From positions 8,050,001 through 8,114,000 of the forward strand of contig JAFFSR010000347.1 in NCBI GenBank assembly GCA_017163975.1: a stretch of DNA of 64,000 nucleotides. The letters are read 5' to 3'. How positions within the stretch are numbered: the stretch's first letter is position 1; each line of letters starts with the position of its first letter. Shown piece after piece: positions 23,680 to 34,746 of the stretch. Source of the stretch: Anastatus disparis. Lineage: Eukaryota; Arthropoda; Insecta; Hymenoptera; Eupelmidae. The notes under the pieces were generated by a model, which was not told the DNA's origin, made no database searches, and worked only from the letters and a program-made list of their open reading frames with translations. A program made the position numbers and the translations under genes.

Positions 23680-24298
23680 CACTATTGATAGTATATACAT
23701 ACATACAAATGTATACAAATGATGAGCGAATCATGTGACAGCGTTTGAATGTAGATTGCTTAAGACTTTCGAACGTATGTACAAGCATTTTTCGATAATA
23801 AAATTTGTCAATTGTTTTCCCGCTCCAAACAAAAAAGTACGGGATCAAACAGGCACCATTAGATAGGTAATTTGGCCCTCGATCAGCCTAAAAAATTTTA
23901 GCAAAAAAAGATGGCCTTTTTGAGAAAAATGCATGTGCATGAAAAGTGCATTTTTTGGTAAAATGCATAAATCTCAGTCATTTTTTAGTTTTTTTTTTTT
24001 TTTAATTTCTTGCAGTAAATTGAAGAGGGCTCAAAACAGAATAAAACAAAAAAAAGTTTACCGAAATTCATTAAAAATTGGTAAAACGATAGCCCTCTAA
24101 AGTTATTGTCAACTTTTTCAGTTTGAACATTTAGTTTTTGTATGCAATTTTCAAATATGCATATCTTATGCAATTTTGACATTTCACCAAAAAAAAAGAC
24201 GTGTCTCCTTATTGTCAGAGTAGAATAACATACTTCATCGGTGCAGTGATTGGTGACTTGAGTGTATACAGGCTGTTTGATTTGAAATCGAATCAGCC
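23640..24298 (-). repeat. right TIR of the 3.9-kb transposon
   Basis: Inverted copy of 20,373-21,040 with scattered substitutions. The inner edge is a (CA)/(TA) microsatellite at 23,641-23,680. Divergence between the arms is visible but low, so the element is not extremely old. Confidence 0.85.
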
Positions 24299-24429
24299 AT
24301 AATATATTTTATAATAAATTTCGTTTATTATAATGCATTCACAAAGAAAAAAATTGATAAATGTTTTTCAATTATAGACCTTTTTAAAATTTGATCAAAA
24401 AAAAATATTTTATCGTAATGTAGGGCCAT

Positions 24430-24841
24430 AGTCTGTATTTTTACTTGATTCCTGGAGTAGATACCGTGATATTGTCATAGAAGAAACAATGCCAGAAAAT
24501 AAAATTGTTAACATAAAAATAAACAATAGTAACAAAAAGAAAGGATTCAACCACTTAATGTATATGGATTTCGGATTTGGAAAATATTTATACGATACTT
24601 TTCAGTAGTGACTTTGAGGGATTATGACTCAAATTTACATTTAAGAAGTATCATCGAAAAATTACAATCTCTAGTTCATAACCAGCTTTCTTCATCGAGG
24701 TATAAAAATATGTTTAAATATTTGTGGTACAAAAGTGGTTACATAAATGAAAAACCAGATAACTCTGAAAATCTTGTTGAGTTCTCTTTTGGAGATTCTT
24801 GCAATATACAGTGCAATACAATATACGGTGCTGTACATTGA
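24430..24841 (+). pseudogene. fragment of a repetitive insect protein family (unnamed)
   Basis: From about 24,459 the frame reads WSRYRDIVIEETMPENKIV and MYMDFGFGKYLYDTF. After stops and a shift near 24,605 it continues as RDYDSNLHLRS...LQSLVHNQLSSSRY, then MFKYLWYKSGYINEKP and VEFSFGDSC. The blocks (MDFG-GKY, RDYDS, QSLxHNQxSSxRY, MFKYxWYKSGY) look like a family repeated in insect genomes, possibly transposon-derived, whose function I do not know. Truncated after the first cysteine of what may be a zinc site. Confidence 0.45.
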
Positions 24842-25192
24842 GATCTCTCTTCAGGGGTCGTAATTATGTAAAATAATTCTCTACTGGTTGTAGGTCGCGC
24901 AGATGATCAGCAGGGCTTATGGGTATGCGCAGTAAGTCTCTATAGGCTATAAACGTGCGCAGTCGATTCTTAGGGATAGTAGGCATGTGCAGTTGGATTG
25001 TAGGGAATGTAAATAAGCGAAGTTTAATTTATGTATTGGCTTTTGATAAAGATTTTACAGAGCTTTGTATAAAGAAAGCCAGAAAACTCAGCAAAATCTG
25101 TATTTTCTTGAGTTTTTAGGGCCTATACGGCTTAATGAGGTGTAATTTAACTGGGTTATAAGTTCCAAGGCATGAAAATTAACTACAACTTG
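24842..25192. other. spacer with a short tandem pattern
   Basis: Between about 24,840 and 25,020 a loose ~55-bp pattern (GTGCGCAGT...TCTATAGG...GTAGG) repeats three to four times. No gene seen. Confidence 0.4.
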
Positions 25193-25772
25193 CTAGGAGA
25201 GTGTCACATCTCTGGATCATGGATTTATCTCAAACTTTAGGATAAGTTTTCAGATGATAAAATATGGAAAAAGCTAAATTTATAGTCACAAACGCTCAAT
25301 ATTTCCTCAGTTTTAGGCTATTAAAGAAAATAACTAAAAAAGTTATTAGATTCTTTAACACATATTGGTCTTTAGCATTGATAGCTAGAAGCTTAAAACT
25401 TTTTTTTAATAAAAGCTGAGCTCATATCCTTTCGAAATAGTAGTGATAGCAAATTAAAATATTATTTTTTCCCAAAGTTATAGCGTAATAAAGATTAGAA
25501 CGAATTTCAGCTTTCATTATTAATTAATGTTTAAAAAAGAAAATTTAGCTTCAATCTTTATTACGCTATAACTTTGGGAAAAAATAATATTTTAATATGC
25601 TATAACTACTATTTCGAAAGGATTTGAGCTCAGCTTTTATTTAAAAAAAAGTTTCAAGCTTCTAGCTATCAATGCTAAAGAACAATATGCGTTTAAGGAT
25701 CCAGTAACTTTTTTAGTGATTTTTTTCAATTGTTTAAAACTAAGGAAACGTTGAGCGTTTATGACTATAACT
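25193..25772 (+). repeat. fold-back MITE, left portion (continues at 46,869)
   Basis: Starts CTAGGAGAGTGTCACATC. The two halves form a long hairpin centred near 25,510 (arms of roughly 250 bp). The sequence breaks off at ...GACTATAACT exactly where a TGTAAG LTR terminus begins. The missing last ~85 bp are found at 46,873-46,957. Combined length (about 665 bp) agrees with the uninterrupted copy at 49,135-49,777. Confidence 0.85.
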
Positions 25773-26207
25773 TGTAAGATTCTCTTATATTTTTATTTAA
25801 ATTAAAGTCAATAAAATGATAATTATTTAAATATAAATTGACTCAACATACAATTATCGAAACTTAGAGAAGTTTATGTGTACCTTTATTCGGGTTCTAC
25901 CGAGCAAAAGGAATTTATAATTTAATAAAGCCTAGTAAACAAACAGCGTAGAGACAAGAATTTATAATACGATGGTTTCCTTTATAATTTCGAGTGATAA
26001 TTGTAATGATTTTGTAGCCACGTAAAAAATATTATTTCGCCGATAAAAGTACACACGAACCTCGTTGAGTATAACTCGAAAATATTCGTTTCGTGCCATT
26101 AACGCCGAACTTGAGAAACATAGGGGTATCCCTTGGTTCTATCTCTCTCTATTTTAAGACTTCGAATTTTACATTAAATGATCGCTTATGTTTACATGCG
26201 CTAAGCC

Positions 26208-26604
26208 AGTGTTAAGAAGGGGCCGAACTATCTGTCTTTATCTAATAGCGTTTTTCATCATTTATGTAAACACTATCCGGTATAACAAGAAAAAAATAGC
26301 AGCCCCCGCTAGATATTAGTATAATAAGTAAATTTTGTAATAACAACCAAATTTTTTCACTGCGTAGTTTTTGAATAATTATAGACCTACCAAAAAAAGA
26401 TAGATTATATTCTAGATTGCTAGTAGGTCTCTAATTAGTCAAAAACTATGCGGTAAAAAATTTGGTTGTTATTACAAAATTTACTAATTATACTAATATC
26501 TAGCGGGGGCTGCTATTTTTTCCTTGTTATACCGGATAGTGTTTACATAAATGATGAAAAAGGCTATTAGACAAAGACAGATAGTTCGGCCCCTTCTTAA
26601 ACAC
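26208..26604. repeat. 397-bp fold-back MITE (TTAAGAAGGGGCC ends)
   Basis: Near-perfect palindrome with ~180-bp arms: AGTGTTAAGAAGGGGCCGAA at the left, its complement at the right, and a short loop around 26,390-26,420. Related by its terminus (TTAAGAxGxGGCCG...CTGTC...TCTAAT) to elements at 39,039, 40,608 and 42,436. Confidence 0.85.
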
Positions 26605-27411
26605 TATGTTTACTTCATTTAATATTCGTGAAATATATTTTCGTTCTACGATTCGTATTCCTTATCAAACACACATCAACCGAATATGATTTCAATGATT
26701 TGTTTTCGACATAAGGTAATTTCTTTTCATTTTGGCCGTAGCCAGATGTATTTGTATTAACAGTAAGCTTGATTAATGCCAAGATTAGGACATCAAACGA
26801 ACCTTAGTTAACTTTAATTTATGAGGAAAAGTATCGTTTCTTTCATTTATGGAAATAACGAAACTTATGTCCCTTTCGCGCTAATGCAATTTAAAGAAAG
26901 AAAAAAGATTTTAATTGGTTTAAATAAGGAATACCATTGATCTACGAATAAATATACGCTTAAATTACGTGGTGAAGCCACTTACAAATTTTATTTGTCG
27001 TTTATTCTAACACGGGCACAACCACGTGTCTTGAATTTATAATATATTAAATTTTAGTTTGTAATGTGTTTGTTTTAAATTTAGTGTGAGACTTGTATGT
27101 GCTGAGCTAATTCGTATGTAGCCGGTACGCCATGACCGACTACTTCGAGATCACTTGCTCGTGTAGGAAGGACACTAGGTTAAAGGAAAAGTGCTGGTTG
27201 ATATACTTGGCCTCTTGTTGCCCTTTAGAATTTATCAAATTATTTTATGACTCTCGATTTTAACAGACTTGCAAATATTCAAAAGATATTTCTCCTATAC
27301 AAATATTTGCAACTACTTAATTAAGTAAAATGAATTACGTGATTTTAATTTTAAAACTCTATTAAATGCACTTTTTATTCACTATTTCGCGAACAACAAA
27401 GAAGCACAATA

Positions 27412-27483
27412 TTAAAATTGAGTAAACGGGTATGTAGACCAAACATGCGTCGATCTACTTCGACGCATTTTACTCAATTTTAA
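27412..27483. repeat. 72-bp double hairpin in the LTR
   Basis: Outer arms TTAAAATTGAGTAAA with complement enclose an inner stem ATGCGTCGA-TCTACT-TCGACGCAT. A compact structure within the gypsy LTR; function unknown. Confidence 0.6.
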
Positions 27484-27744
27484 AATAATACATTTTCTAA
27501 CTCAGATTTTAGCTTTAAAACTTTATTTAATCGAAGGCAGGCAGAAAAGTGATTCTTCTGCACATATTTCTTCCTCTCGTAAGCTCGCATTCGAGCCGCC
27601 GACGCTCATATCGCCTCTCTTACGCTAGAGAAGGGATATTACATGTATCTTTAACGTACAGCGCGTTGGTAATAGTAGGGCGTGTGGGGGTATCTGCGCG
27701 GACGTGAAAGCGTGTTCGAGAACCGATTAAAGCGATGCCTTACA

Positions 27745-27766
27745 ATGCCCCCCGAAATGAAATGCG
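27745..27766 (-). promoter_or_regulatory. polypurine tract of the gypsy-type element
   Basis: On the minus strand, AAATGAAATTTCGGGGGGCAT-like purine-rich sequence directly abuts the TGTAAGGC LTR start, as expected for the plus-strand primer of reverse transcription. Confidence 0.65.
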
Positions 27767-28149
27767 TTTGGAACTCAAAAAGCATTTCATTTCCGCAAAT
27801 TAGCATTCGCTTTAATTTTAAAAAGGGTAAATTTAATTGTTTTTTATCTGAATCTTAAATATTTCTGAGTATTTTTCACTGTTATCATATTTACTTTAAT
27901 GTTTCATCTATCTGTTCTACATTAATAACTTTTAAATTCTTTTAATTTTTCAAATTTAATCTTTGTAAAATTTTATGTGTACTACGTCTGCCCTCCAAAA
28001 TAAAACTGATTGCACTTTGCACACGGCGTATTAATGAGTATTAATGATTACCAAACAAGTTTTATTTTTTTTTTAATTCTTATCAGTCAAATGTGCAATC
28101 AATTTTATTTTTTAAGAGCACACAGACAATTTTACATTTTTTTTTAACT

Positions 28150-28830
28150 TTTCTTTTTCTTTTTATTTTTGACTTAAAACTAAATTATTCTTAAAGTCAT
28201 AATACAGCTAATAACGTACTGCTTAACACTAAATAAAGATCTTTCCACCTATAGGTATTTATTTCAAATTCTTTCAAATTTTTCTTCTTTCTTGGATATT
28301 TAGCTTTTCTGATACTCTCATCATTTTTTGTAGTTATTGCATATAAATATTTCCTTGTTTCTTGTAGACTAAGGTTTTTTCTTCATTTTTCATTTTTTAT
28401 TTTTGGTCTTTTGTGGCCGTACGACTTGTAGATTTCATTTAGATTTTCATTTGTTAATTTATCAAGTTTTATAATTTCATTTTTTGTTTTAATTTTATTT
28501 ATACTCAACCTAGGTTTTTTGAAATTATTTATTATTTTATATTTTAATACTTTTTTAAATAAGTTTCTATCTATATACTTTAAGTTATTCTTTATCCTTT
28601 CATTTGAAGAATAAGAAGATTTATTTTCAATATTTTTTATCCAATGTTCATGTGATATGAAAGGATCAGATGCATTATTAAATACTTTATTTTCTTTAGA
28701 AATCAAATCTATTTATTTGATTCCTAGTTTTTGTGATATAATATCACTTCTATTAATTTTTCCATGATTCTCATCTTCTGCGAGTTCATGATTTATATAG
28801 TTTTCTTTTTTAATGAATGCACATGTATTT
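28150..28830 (-). pseudogene. 3'-terminal ORF of the gypsy-type element
   Basis: The main open piece (28,706-28,383) is Lys/Asn-rich: FISHEHWIKNIENK, then SINKIKTKNEIIKL and IYKSYGHKRPK. A frame-shifted continuation includes the LQETRKYLYAITTKNDES segment. The position between gag/pol and the polypurine tract suggests the polyprotein tail or an extra ORF. I recognise no domain in it. Confidence 0.4.
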
Positions 28831-28859
28831 GAGTCTTTGCTCTCATGTGATTCTTTTAT

Positions 28860-29806
28860 TGCTTTCTCATAGAGAAAGCATTGTATCGATAAAAAATTTT
28901 TTTTTCTATTTTTTCATTAATTTGTACATATTTGAACTCGGTGAGTCGAAAAAAGTGGTTTCCAGAAAATGTCTGTATGTATGTGTGTGTGTGGATATAT
29001 GAATTCAGTTAGTAAACTGTATCTCGAGAACTACTCGATGGATTTGCTTCTAATTTTGCATGGAATTTAGTTTTGTGACTAACTTGCTGGAAAGCTATTG
29101 ATAATTGGTTCTTCTAGCGTAGTTTTCATTTTAGAGTTTTTTTTTTTAAAAAAAATTCGATTTTTCGTTTTTTTTTTTGTTTACTACTCGATGAATTTGC
29201 TTCAAAATTTGCATGGAAATTATTTGTGATTGCCCGGATAAAATAAATTTTTAAAAACTGATTTTCTTAGCTTAGTTTTAATTTTAGAGCATTTTGAAAT
29301 TAAAAAAAAAAATGTTTCTATTTATTAAGCCAATAAAATCTTAAAAACTACTCAATGGATTTACTTCAAATTTTCCATACAATTCAATTTTTTGATGAAC
29401 TGGTGCAGAAGCTATTAAGAATTGATTTTCTTAGCGTAGTTTTTTTTTAGAATCATTTTAAGAATTTTAAAAAAATTTCGATTTTTCATTTTTTTTGTAT
29501 TTTACGTAAACTACTCGAAGAATTTGTTCGAAAATTTGTATAGAACTTAATTTCGACTGCCAAAAGTATAAAAAATTTTATAAGTACTCGATAGAATTGC
29601 TCTAAAATTTGGATACAAGTTATTTGCTACTGTCTTTATAAACCAAGTTTTAAAAAAATAATTTTCTTAGCGTAGCTTTTTGATCACTTCTTTTGATGCC
29701 CACTAGTTATATATTAAAATCACATTTGAATAAATATAAAAAAATTAATGAAACTCAAAGAGCTCTATGAGAAAGCATTCCGCCAAAGCACTTGGCAGCG
29801 TTTTTG
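28860..29806 (+). repeat. ~162-bp-unit repeat element, copy C
   Basis: Shortest copy: left palindrome GCTTTCTCATAGAGAAAGC at 28,861, then TGTGTGTG, then about four subunits, ending CCGCCAAAGCACTTGGCAGCG at 29,800. Inserted into the internal region of the gypsy-type element. Confidence 0.8.
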
Positions 29807-30180
29807 TTTATGAGTATCCTCATTTAATTTGAGCTTTTGCTCTTTATATTTTAAATTGACATATTCGTCATTTATATTATTTTTTAATAGTATTATTTTA
29901 TGCATTGCCCTCCCAATCATCACACTCAACATCTTTTGGATATTACATCTTGAAATATAGTATCTTTTTATTCTTTTATATTTTTTGCTAATAGTTTTAA
30001 TTTATTTATTTTTCTTGGATAATATTTGATATTTTTTAGATTTTCCTATGTTGGTACATTTTTTTGAATTTATAGTTTTATATATTTTTGGGGTGCTAGA
30101 GTTCGTTGCATCTCTAACCCCATCTGTTCTAATACGAGAGGCAACTCTATCTAGTTTTCCTGGTTTTAATTTTTATTTTC

Positions 30181-31030
30181 TTAAAACTCTATTTTTAATA
30201 TATCCATTTCTTCATGAGCTTTTCTTATGGTTTTATTATCTATGGGTGGTTTCAATTTTTCATATTTCGATTTTTCACTTTGGTAACTATTTTCCTTTCT
30301 CACCGCATTTATTACTAGCTGCTGTAGTTGTCTTCTTTGATCATGACTGTTTGAATTTGGTCCTCCCTTGTTCCAATAAGAATTTTTCGCTGGTTCCTTA
30401 CCATAATTTTGTTTTTGGTTATAATTTTCATTTTCGTTTTGTTTATAACTGTTGTAATTGTTTATGTTATTTTTGTTTCCTTCATTGTTATTAATTCTCT
30501 GTTGTGTTTGTTGCTGTTGGTAATATAATGTCTTGTTTTGCTCTTTCTTCTCATAAGTTTTATCGTCTTCGTCAAAATCCGCTAAAATTTCAAATAATGT
30601 ATTTTTATTTTTGTTTTGAGCGAATTTCATAGCTTGCTTGATGTTTCTATTGAAGTGTTTACTAATTTTCATAGTTAGCTCCTCTTCAGAATAACTTAAT
30701 TGTAGTTCTTTAGCAAAACCGAATATTTGAGTTGCGTATCGTACCCGGCTTAATTTCGTATTTTCGTAGAAATGACCAAATTCTACTTTCCTCATCGTTT
30801 TTCGTTGAATGTCTTCATTCCAATAGCAATCTATGAATAAATTTTTGAATCCTTCAAAGGATTAAACATCCTCTTGGTATATATACCACCACTCATTAGC
30901 TTCCTTTTGTAACACTGTTTGCAACAGTTGCAATGATTCTCTATCACTTAGACCTTTCAATGATATATAATTTTCTAATTCATTTATAAATTTCATCGGT
31001 CTTTCTGTACTTGTACCTTCATATTTAGGT
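30181..31030 (-). pseudogene. gypsy-type gag (C-terminal two-thirds)
   Basis: Begins in frame with IIPLPKYEGTSTERPMKFI and LQTVLQKEANEWWYIY, the usual gag signature of a proline/Tyr lead-in followed by the Trp-rich 'A-xWW' helix, then FKNLFIDCYW...QRKTMRKVEFG. One stop (TAA for Gln) lies near 30,861. From 30,795 the frame is open for 204 codons and ends in a Gln/Asn-rich tail (QQQQTQQRINNN, then NENYNQKQNYG) before a stop at 30,181. No CCHC knuckle is visible. The 5' end is cut by the MITE at 31,044; the N-terminal gag part probably lies at 45.0-45.4 kb. Confidence 0.7.
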
Positions 31031-31043
31031 AGTGGTATTATGA

Positions 31044-31347
31044 TTTATCAGATGATTTATCATGCCAAAACATCATGTAACGATTTTTTTGGTTTTTACA
31101 CGTTTCAAACAATGCTTAGTCGATTCAAAACATTTTTTGAAAATTTTTGACATTTTTGAACTTATAAATTTTTTTGTAAAATTAGTCAAAATTTTTTCCA
31201 AGACCAAATTATCTAAAAAATTTTCTAAGTTCAAAATTTTCAAAAATTTTTAAAAACCGTTCTGAATTGAATAATTATGGTTTGAAACGTGTAAAAACCA
31301 AAAAAATCGTTACATGATGTTTTGGCATGATAAATCACCTGATAAAT
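31044..31347. repeat. 304-bp fold-back MITE
   Basis: Terminal inverted repeats of about 66 bp. The left contains TCATGCCAAAACATCATGTA and a GGTTTTTACACGTTTC block, and the right is their complement. The right edge continues into ATCAGGTGATTTGTCACCTGAT, a further small palindrome at 31,347-31,368. AT-rich non-coding interior. Confidence 0.85.
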
Positions 31348-31368
31348 CAGGTGATTTGTCACCTGATT

Positions 31369-32739
31369 TTTTCCACCAGGGATAAGATTAAAATACACAT
31401 TTTTGGTTAATTTTAAATTTTAATATTTCAGAATAATAAAATAACTGTTTGCAATTACTTAACAATCCTTTTTGCATCTAATATAAAATTTTAATGAGAT
31501 ACAAATATTACAAAGTGTATGTATCACAAGTAAGGTTTGCATATCATAAATATTATAATTTTTAGAAAATTCTTGATATTAATAAATTATTAATTTAAAT
31601 AATTAAATATTTTTTTATTGATGACAAGTAACCTTTCAAATATAGTTAAAATAATACTGTAAATGTCAATCAAATAACATTTTCATCGAAATAAATTTCA
31701 ACGCTATAATTATTAAAATAAACATTTTTATTTAACTACAATCAATTGTAATAATTATTTTTTTAATATATATATTGAAAAAATAATAATTTTATTTGAT
31801 GAACAGTTATATAAATATTATATATTTATAATTGTATGACTAAATTTATTAAATTAAAATTTTATTCAGTTATCATTCAGAGAATAAAGTATTTAAATTA
31901 GTTTTCATGAAAATATATTATTTAAAAAGTTACTTTTTAACAATTTTTTATAAATAACATACATTCAACCTTAACTACATTTTCATTTGTACACCTGTTA
32001 GTATTTAAATAATTTGTCATTTACATAAAAATTGTTAACAATTAAATATGTTAAAATTACATTTTAATATATTAAAATTATATTTACCTTAATTACATTT
32101 CCATTTTTACACGTGTTTGTATTTAAATGAATTGTCATTTAAATAAAAATTGTTAACAATTAAATATATTGAAATTCATTTCATTAAAGCAATAGTATTT
32201 TTAATAAGAGAAACATATTAATTTTTAAAATACATCAAATTACCTCATTTGAAAAATCATCATTACATGATATAAAAATTTTTTTTTTAATATCGTTTGA
32301 ACATAATTCTTATTAAATACACTTTAAAAAAATATTTATTTGATATTAAATTTTTTTTAATAGTCAATCATAAAGATAGGAAAATATATGAAATATAAAT
32401 AATTTTTTCTTATTATGTCTATAATTATGAATTTATATTTATGAACTGTCTAGATAGAAGTGAAATTTCCCTTAAAAAAGTAAACATTTCAAAAGAAAAT
32501 TTACTTATTATTTGCGAAACACTTATTATAAATGCGGAAAAAAATAATATTCTGTAATATCACTCTAAAATTTGTATTAAATATGATCATTGAAAGTACA
32601 ATTATTTTATGATGTTGAATTTGTCGTCAAAGTTTGATTATATTTCACTATGAGAAGATATAAAAATTAACTGTCATATTTAACTGATGTCTTTCCATTC
32701 TATTTCTGAATTTCTATAGAAGGAATGTATTAACTTGTA
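31369..32739. other. AT-rich stretch
   Basis: About 1.4 kb with more than 80 percent A+T and no feature I can support. A ~75-bp segment around 31,975-32,050 is partly duplicated at 32,090-32,170 (ACATTT.CATTTGTACACC... and TTAACAATTAAATAT). Confidence 0.5.
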
Positions 32740-33217
32740 CACAGTAAAAAATTTTTCGGAACTTTACATCGCTGAGCATGGTAAGTATCGGGACCCTTGC
32801 TGAGCGTGTTAATACACATGAAAACCAGTAAAATTACATGATACATCGTTTCTAACCTACATTCGATATAATTTAATAAAAAATATACGTTTAACGTTTA
32901 TTACTCATGACACTATGAAATTTGGAAAGATTATTTAATAACTTTATGTTAATCAATTAATAAGAATAAAATATTCCTTATTGTGTTTAAAATGTGTTTC
33001 TACTGTCGCGAAAGTTCACGTATGTCATGTATTTTTACCGGACAGCCATGTTGATATTGACTGTAACATTACACTGCTAAGCACGGGGAAAATACCGCGA
33101 TCATAGTAGGACCTACGCTCAGCGATGTAAAGTTACATAAAAATGTAACTTTACATCGCTAAAACATGTAATTATTTACAGGAAACGGGTATAGTTACCA
33201 GAAAATTTTTCAAAGTG
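32740..33217. repeat. 478-bp TIR element with TA flanks
   Basis: Begins CACAGTAAAAAATTTTTC; the right end is the complement of CACTTTGAAAAATTTTC. TA dinucleotides flank both ends (32,738-32,739 and 33,218-33,219). Near both ends it carries GCGATGTAAAGT motifs, and at 33,121-33,160 a perfect 18-bp stem with a 4-base loop. Confidence 0.65.
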
Positions 33218-33611
33218 TAGTATATACCATGATGATTATTTATTTAAATTTTCAAATTATTCTAATCATTAGTTTTCAAGATATTTAGATTTCTGATTCC
33301 AAATAGAAAAATATTAGTAAATAATATTGGAACCCAAACTCCTCAATAACTAATGAATAGATTTATTTAAAAATTTAACTGAATAATCTTCGCGATACAT
33401 ATTATATGTTAATGCATCTCTTTATTCAAAATTTTGAAATACAATGAATATATAGTCAATATTTATTGGCGCAAGTGTACTGTCCATTTTACATCTCCTT
33501 AAATAATATATACTAATAAAATTTACATAATGTTTTATAAAAACTATTAAAATGATAATCATATATGCAATATTATTTTAAACCATGAATAAAAAGTTTA
33601 AAAAATTATTA

Positions 33612-34246
33612 TTAAGGAGGTACCTTCGCTTTAGTATGACAAAACAGATTTGGTCGAAACTATGCAAAATTGTTTGTTTTTATGTCTAAAATGCACATAT
33701 AAAATTTCATAAAGATTCGTTATCTCGTTAATGAGAAATTAGAATAATTATATAACATTGGTTCTTGTGGGGAAACGTTAATATTGTAGTTGATCTTAAA
33801 ATTTACAAAACAGAATAAAATGAAATTTTTTGAGGATAAACATAATATTACTGGCTACTTATAAAATAATTTTCAGAAACTTTCATTACTTTTACACGGA
33901 AATATAAATGAATAGATTATTCATTTATATACGAATCTAGTTACTTTTATCGTACATAGCGAATGGTGACAAAAATACACCATAACCTCAAATTTTCAAA
34001 TTTCGTAAAAAGAGCATGTAAATGATTTGGGCAGTAAAAATGATGATCTTAGCTCTTTAATTAATTTTAATTTTTTAGTTTTAAATAAAAATTATTTCTT
34101 TTTTTTATATTGATGCTAATTCTATCGAGTATGTAAAAATCACCATACAAAACATATATTCTTGGAAAGGGGAGATATCTAGTAACTTTTAATCAAATAA
34201 GCATATTGAAAATTTGACTGGAGTGGTGGGCGAAGGTACCTCCTTA
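33612..34246. repeat. 635-bp TIR element with TTAA ends
   Basis: TTAAGGAGGTACCTTCGC at 33,612-33,629 and its exact complement at 34,229-34,246. If TTAA is the target duplication this would be piggyBac-like non-autonomous DNA; if not, the TIR is 18 bp. The interior is AT-rich. Confidence 0.75.
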
Positions 34247-34499
34247 AGTGATAACTTATAAATAGTAATATTATTTTATTAAATACATTTCCAACTTGAA
34301 TAATTATCTTCATGTTAAAACTAAATTTAATTAGCATTCAATACCACAAGTTATTTAAAAAATTTATCATTTTTCAAAGTTATTAAAAAGTTATTTATGA
34401 AAAGTATTCCCATATCAAAATTTCGAAATTCTATTAATTTAATTTTTTATTCTTTACATTAGAGAATTAGTTTTGATGTCTAAATTTTCTTGTGATATG

Positions 34500-34502
<3 letters not shown>

Positions 34503-34546
<44 letters not shown>
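34503..34546. repeat. (TA)n microsatellite
   Basis: About 21 TA dinucleotides. Confidence 0.9.
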
Positions 34547-34548
<2 letters not shown>

Positions 34549-34685
34549 TATTTATACATTTTTAAATGTAGATACTGCAAATATCCGTAAATAACTGTAA
34601 ATAAATTGAAGAATACCATTATTAGTAATAACTCAAAATAATTTTCATTTTAGTTCTTTTTACAACAATTTTTTTTTAATGATTA

Positions 34686-34689
<4 letters not shown>

Positions 34690-34743
<54 letters not shown>
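34690..34743. repeat. (TA)n microsatellite
   Basis: About 26 TA dinucleotides directly at the left edge of the large fold-back. Confidence 0.9.

Positions 34744-34746
<3 letters not shown>

Larger units (their letters stand above)
20373..24298. mobile_element. 3.9-kb TIR transposon with ~660-bp arms
   Basis: Both ends begin GGCTGATTC and match for roughly 650 bp as inverted repeats (20,373-21,040 and 23,640-24,298), each arm running into a TA-rich microsatellite. It carries a truncated protein gene (21,060-21,744, minus) and at least two further inverted-repeat elements. The flanks read ATTATA and ATAATA; a short ATA duplication is possible but unsure in AT-rich DNA. Confidence 0.75.
25773..27744 (-). 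repeat. 3' LTR of the gypsy-type element
   Basis: Bounded by TGTAAGGC (minus-strand start, 27,744) and CTTACA (end, 25,773), immediately next to the AACT duplication. It contains a GC-rich stretch at 27,540-27,740, an ATTAAATAAAG polyadenylation-like site near 27,520, and several copies of GAATTTATAAT. A 397-bp MITE (26,208-26,604) is inserted within it, so the original LTR was about 1.6 kb. The outer boundary rests on the MITE junction. Confidence 0.6.

Noticed and set aside
20373..24298. Maverick/Polinton because of long TIRs
   Set aside because: No integrase, protein-primed polymerase, ATPase or capsid genes, and the size is only 3.9 kb.
30048..30494. 148-codon plus-strand hydrophobic frame
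   Set aside because: Antisense to the clearly recognisable gypsy gag on the minus strand; composition reflects its Asn/Gln/Lys codons read backwards.
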